DNA from: Chlorobiales bacterium
Lineage (GTDB): Bacteria; Bacteroidota; Chlorobiia; Chlorobiales; Chlorobiaceae
Direction: 5' to 3'
NCBI GenBank assembly: GCA_022360415.1
Contig: JAKSDB010000117.1
Location: forward strand, 1-8,094
Length of the DNA: 8,094 nucleotides
Within the stretch, counting starts at the first letter, position 1, and each line of letters begins with the position of its first letter. Below the pieces are notes generated by a model. It saw only the letters and a program-made list of their open reading frames with translations. It did not search any database and was not told where the DNA came from. Made by a program: the position numbers and the translations under genes. Of the stretch, positions 5,535 to 8,094 are shown piece by piece.

Positions 5535-6206
5535 ATGAAAAAGTATGCAAGCAGTGAACACACACGGCAGACCCTTATCGATGCCGCAGGAGAGCTAGCC
5601 GCGGAAATGGGTTTCCCGAACGTTTCAACAAGAGCTATTGCCTTGCGGGCAAATGAAAACATCGGCAGCATCCATTACCATTTCGGCGGCAAAGAGCAAT
5701 TGTTCGAAGCCGTCGTGCAGGAGGTCATCAAACGATGCAACGCAAACCCGGTGAGTGAAGCAATCGAGCCGTTCCTCGACGTTCTCGATACCCCCTCAGG
5801 CCAATCGGGTGCGATACGTGCGATCGTTAAAAGAGAAATAGCCCTGATCTTCGATCCGAACCATCCGCTCTGGCACAGCAGAGTCATCTATCAGCTTATG
5901 CAGCAAAAAAGCCAGTTGCAGGATATGATGGTAAAAGAACTTTTCGAGCCTATCGTCGATACCATGACATCGCTGCTCAAGCGCATCGATTCGAAGATAG
6001 ACAGCCAGGCAATATTCCTTGTCATCACCCAGATCATTTCCCCGATAGCCTCCCACGCCGACTACATGTCATACTGCCTCAAGCATCTGAAAACGGATCA
6101 TTACAGCGCTGAGTATCTGCAAAAGATGGAGAATATGATCGTGCGCCAGACAGAGCTCCTCCTGGGACTCACCTCTGAAAAAGTCGAATCAAACCTACTG
6201 AAATAA
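5535..6206 (+). CDS. TetR-family transcriptional regulator (CecR/DUF1956-like)
   Basis: This 223-residue protein begins with a canonical TetR DNA-binding domain: TRQTLIDAAGELAAEMGF at 10-27, then a helix-turn-helix at about 30-50 (VSTRAIALRANENIGSIHYHF) and the usual GGKEQLFEAVV. The NIGSIHYHFG wording and the C-terminal domain (IRAIVKREIALI at 94-105, then a helical ligand pocket) recall CecR/YbiH-type regulators, which also sit beside genes for membrane fusion proteins. It is the first gene of an operon with an RND adaptor (five-base gap) and permease, and it is divergent from a MATE gene. It probably represses its own operon through the dyads at 5430-5465, released by a compound the pumps export. 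The inducer is unknown. The start at 5535 lacks a strong Shine-Dalgarno (only purine-rich GAGAAG and CAGAGA upstream), but no earlier start fits the domain. Confidence 0.88.
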   Translation: MKKYASSEHTRQTLIDAAGELAAEMGFPNVSTRAIALRANENIGSIHYHFGGKEQLFEAVVQEVIKRCNANPVSEAIEPFLDVLDTPSGQSGAIRAIVKREIALIFDPNHPLWHSRVIYQLMQQKSQLQDMMVKELFEPIVDTMTSLLKRIDSKIDSQAIFLVITQIISPIASHADYMSYCLKHLKTDHYSAEYLQKMENMIVRQTELLLGLTSEKVESNLLK

Positions 6207-6211
6207 TATTT

Positions 6212-7381
6212 ATGAGAAAAAATCCTTATAAAGCGGTTGCTTTTTACTTCAACACCTTCATGATCGCAGCGTTGATGAGCTGCAGCGCAGAAGAAAAAGC
6301 CTCTGAGCCGGAAGCCGGTAAGCGACAGAGAGCCCCGGTGGCTCATCCTCAGTTGATAACCTCCCAAACGGCGCACAACTATCCCGGAGAAATAAGGGCC
6401 AACAGGGAGACAAACCTTTCTTTCAGAGTAGACGGACCGCTCGTCGATATTGCAAAAAATCCGGGAGAACGCGCTCTTAGGGGAGAACTCCTCATGCAGC
6501 TCGACCCGAGAGATTACCAGGACCGCATAAAAATTCTCGAGGCTGAACTTGACGGCGCCCTTGCCAGGGCGGACAAAGCTTCAAAGGATTTTACACGGGC
6601 AAAACAGCTTTTTGAAAAAGATGTCATCGCAAAAGCCGACTATGACCTTGCCCGAAGCATATCTGCATCTGAAAATGCTGTAGCAAAAAACATCAGAGCA
6701 CAGCTTTCCGTTGCCAAGCACCAGCTCAATGATACCTCTCTTCGTGCTCCATACGACGGAACCGTTACTGCCCAATTGGTAGAAAACCATGAAATGATAC
6801 AAGCCGGGCAGATCGTTATGCGAATGCACGATACCTCAACGCTTGAAATCACGACGAATATCCCGGAAAACGATATAGGCCTCCTTGCACTGGAAAAAGG
6901 CAACACCGCCGTTTTGACGGTTCCTTCTCTCAGAGACCGGCTTTTTACAGCAGCACTGAAAGAGTGGAGTACAGAGGCGGATAAAACAGCCCGAACATAC
7001 AGGGTCACTTTTTCCCTTCAGACACCTGAAGACCAGAGCCTGCTTCCCGGTATGACCGCGGAAATCAGGCTTCAGAACCTGAAAGCCCGCACACCGGTCA
7101 TGACTGTACCTCTTGATGCGGTAACGGCCGACCTTGAAGGGAATTCCGTAATCTGGGTCTATGATGAAAAATCCGGCAGTGTACAGCCAAAAAAGATCAC
7201 CACCTCGGAAATGCATGATGACAGCAGGATCATCGTTACCGGAGGGCTCGATGCGAAAGAGTTGATCGTCACCGGCAGCACCCATTTTCTTGTCAAGGGG
7301 ATGCAGATCGAGCCAATGAAATCATCGCCCATGGAGAACCGACAAACCGGATACCGGAAAGGACAGAAAAGCCTGTTATGA
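6212..7381 (+). CDS. RND efflux periplasmic adaptor (membrane fusion protein) lipoprotein
   Basis: This 389-residue adaptor links an inner-membrane RND pump to an outer-membrane channel. The N terminus has a basic start, a hydrophobic stretch (8-22) and a lipobox-like LMSC ending at Cys24 (Met at -2 is unusual), so it is probably lipid-anchored. The first half-lipoyl segment spans about 57-98 (YPGEI...FRVDGPL...LDPRDY), the alpha-helical hairpin about 99-174 (AKQLFEKDVIAKADYD), and the second half-lipoyl about 175-206 (LRAPYDGTVTAQLVENHEMI). The beta-barrel and membrane-proximal domains follow (LLPGMTAEIRL at 277-287, VPLDAV at 299-304). It lies five bases after the TetR gene with no clear ribosome site and overlaps the permease by four bases (ATGA), so the three are one operon. 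No outer-membrane channel gene is seen in the window; one could follow the permease. Confidence 0.9.
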   Translation: MRKNPYKAVAFYFNTFMIAALMSCSAEEKASEPEAGKRQRAPVAHPQLITSQTAHNYPGEIRANRETNLSFRVDGPLVDIAKNPGERALRGELLMQLDPRDYQDRIKILEAELDGALARADKASKDFTRAKQLFEKDVIAKADYDLARSISASENAVAKNIRAQLSVAKHQLNDTSLRAPYDGTVTAQLVENHEMIQAGQIVMRMHDTSTLEITTNIPENDIGLLALEKGNTAVLTVPSLRDRLFTAALKEWSTEADKTARTYRVTFSLQTPEDQSLLPGMTAEIRLQNLKARTPVMTVPLDAVTADLEGNSVIWVYDEKSGSVQPKKITTSEMHDDSRIIVTGGLDAKELIVTGSTHFLVKGMQIEPMKSSPMENRQTGYRKGQKSLL

Positions 7382-8094
7382 ACCCTGTAACCTTTGCTCT
7401 GGAAAAAAGAACGATCATGGTCATGCTGACCATACTTCTGGTCGGTGCCGGCATACTTTCATATCAGAAACTCGGTCGCCTCGAAGACCCTGGCTTCACG
7501 ATCAAAACAGCGTTGATCGTAACAGAGTATCCGGGAGCAAGTCCCGCCGAAGTTGAGGAAGAAGTGACCGATGTGATTGAAGAACACATTCAGTCGATGG
7601 GAGAGGTAAAGGAGATCTACTCAACATCCGAAGAAGGCATCTCCTACGTCTACGTCGACATGAAGGATCACTATACCTCGAACAAATTGCCGCAAATCTG
7701 GGATGAGCTTCGAAAAAAAGTCGGCCAGGCGACCTCATCGCTTCCTCCCGGAGCAATGAAACCTCTTGTAAACGATGATTTCGGAGATGTCTACGGCGTC
7801 TACTTCGCCATTACCGGCCAGGGATATTCCTATGCAGACCTTAAAGAATATGCCGATTTCCTGAAAAAAGAGCTGCTCTTATGTCGTGATGTCGCAAAAA
7901 TAGATTTCTGGGGAACGCGCAAGGAAATGATTTTTGTCGAAACCGACCGTGCCAGGATGGCTGAGTTGGGTATATCACCCGATGTGATCACCCGGACTCT
8001 TCAGACACAGCTTTTTGTCGGTCAGAGCGGAAAAGTCGAGGCAGGCAACCAGTATCTCCGGATCACTCCTACAGGCGAAATCACCAGCGAGAAA
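7378..8094 (+). CDS. RND efflux permease, N-terminal part (runs off the window)
   Basis: The frame is open from ATG 7378 to the window edge (239 codons), with about 800 more residues expected in a complete RND pump. It opens with the short cytoplasmic start and first membrane helix typical of the family (residues 10-32). Next comes GRLEDPGFTIKTALI near 33-47, then EYPGASPAEVEEEV and a porter domain with LPPGAMKPLVNDDFGDVYGV. The EDPxFTIK wording resembles TriC/MexK-like tripartite pumps more than AcrB itself. It would use the proton gradient to extrude drugs or other compounds via the adaptor upstream. The start overlaps the adaptor stop as ATGA; AAAGGA lies about a dozen bases ahead. Substrate, and the conserved proton-relay residues, lie beyond what the window shows. 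I assign no gene symbol. Confidence 0.9.
   Translation, partial: MNPVTFALEKRTIMVMLTILLVGAGILSYQKLGRLEDPGFTIKTALIVTEYPGASPAEVEEEVTDVIEEHIQSMGEVKEIYSTSEEGISYVYVDMKDHYTSNKLPQIWDELRKKVGQATSSLPPGAMKPLVNDDFGDVYGVYFAITGQGYSYADLKEYADFLKKELLLCRDVAKIDFWGTRKEMIFVETDRARMAELGISPDVITRTLQTQLFVGQSGKVEAGNQYLRITPTGEITSEK

Noticed and set aside
1..8094. CRISPR arrays, tRNA/rRNA genes, insertion sequences and attachment sites
   Set aside because: No spaced direct repeats, tRNA-like cloverleaf, transposase or flanking terminal repeats were seen; nearly all of the window is coding.

Overview
The window carries two gene blocks that meet tail to tail near position 3900. Nothing in it proves the species. An outer-membrane-style RND efflux adaptor with a lipoprotein signal points to a Gram-negative bacterium. 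Base composition looks moderate, near 50% GC by eye. The combination of a B12-binding radical SAM enzyme with SPASM enzymes suggests an anaerobe or microaerophile. A green sulfur bacterium (Chlorobi) is a guess from general protein style only.

Block 1 (1-3886, + strand) is a compact radical-SAM RiPP (ribosomally made, post-translationally modified peptide) locus. It begins with an 84-residue precursor. Its leader resembles the nitrile-hydratase-type (NHLP, proteusin) leader and its Cys/Gly-rich tail ends CANGGGGCGIA. Two radical SAM/SPASM maturases follow that look like diverged paralogues, and then a B12-binding radical SAM enzyme. All four genes overlap (29, 4 and 35 bases), so they are very probably co-transcribed and translationally coupled. 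The 3' end of the precursor, which encodes its predicted core peptide, is also the 5' end of the first maturase in another frame. No PqqD/RRE domain, protease or dedicated peptide exporter is visible. The operon may extend to the left of the window.

Block 2 (3913-8094) is an efflux locus. A MATE transporter on the - strand ends at its own terminator and is divergent from a TetR-family regulator. The regulator is followed by an RND periplasmic adaptor lipoprotein and the first 239 codons of an RND permease, which runs off the right edge. The 214-base divergent intergenic region (5321-5534) is dense with signals: two tandem 18-bp TetR-type operators over the tetR promoter, a good -35/-10 pair for the MATE gene with a small inverted repeat over its -35, a dyad or hairpin at the predicted MATE mRNA 5' end that would cover a Shine-Dalgarno sequence, and a nine-codon upstream ORF overlapping the MATE start.

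The most plausible candidate for an undescribed system is the precursor + SPASM + SPASM + B12-rSAM cassette. The sequence supports the kind of system (radical-SAM RiPP maturation). It does not tell which bonds are made, whether methylation occurs, or how the product is released.
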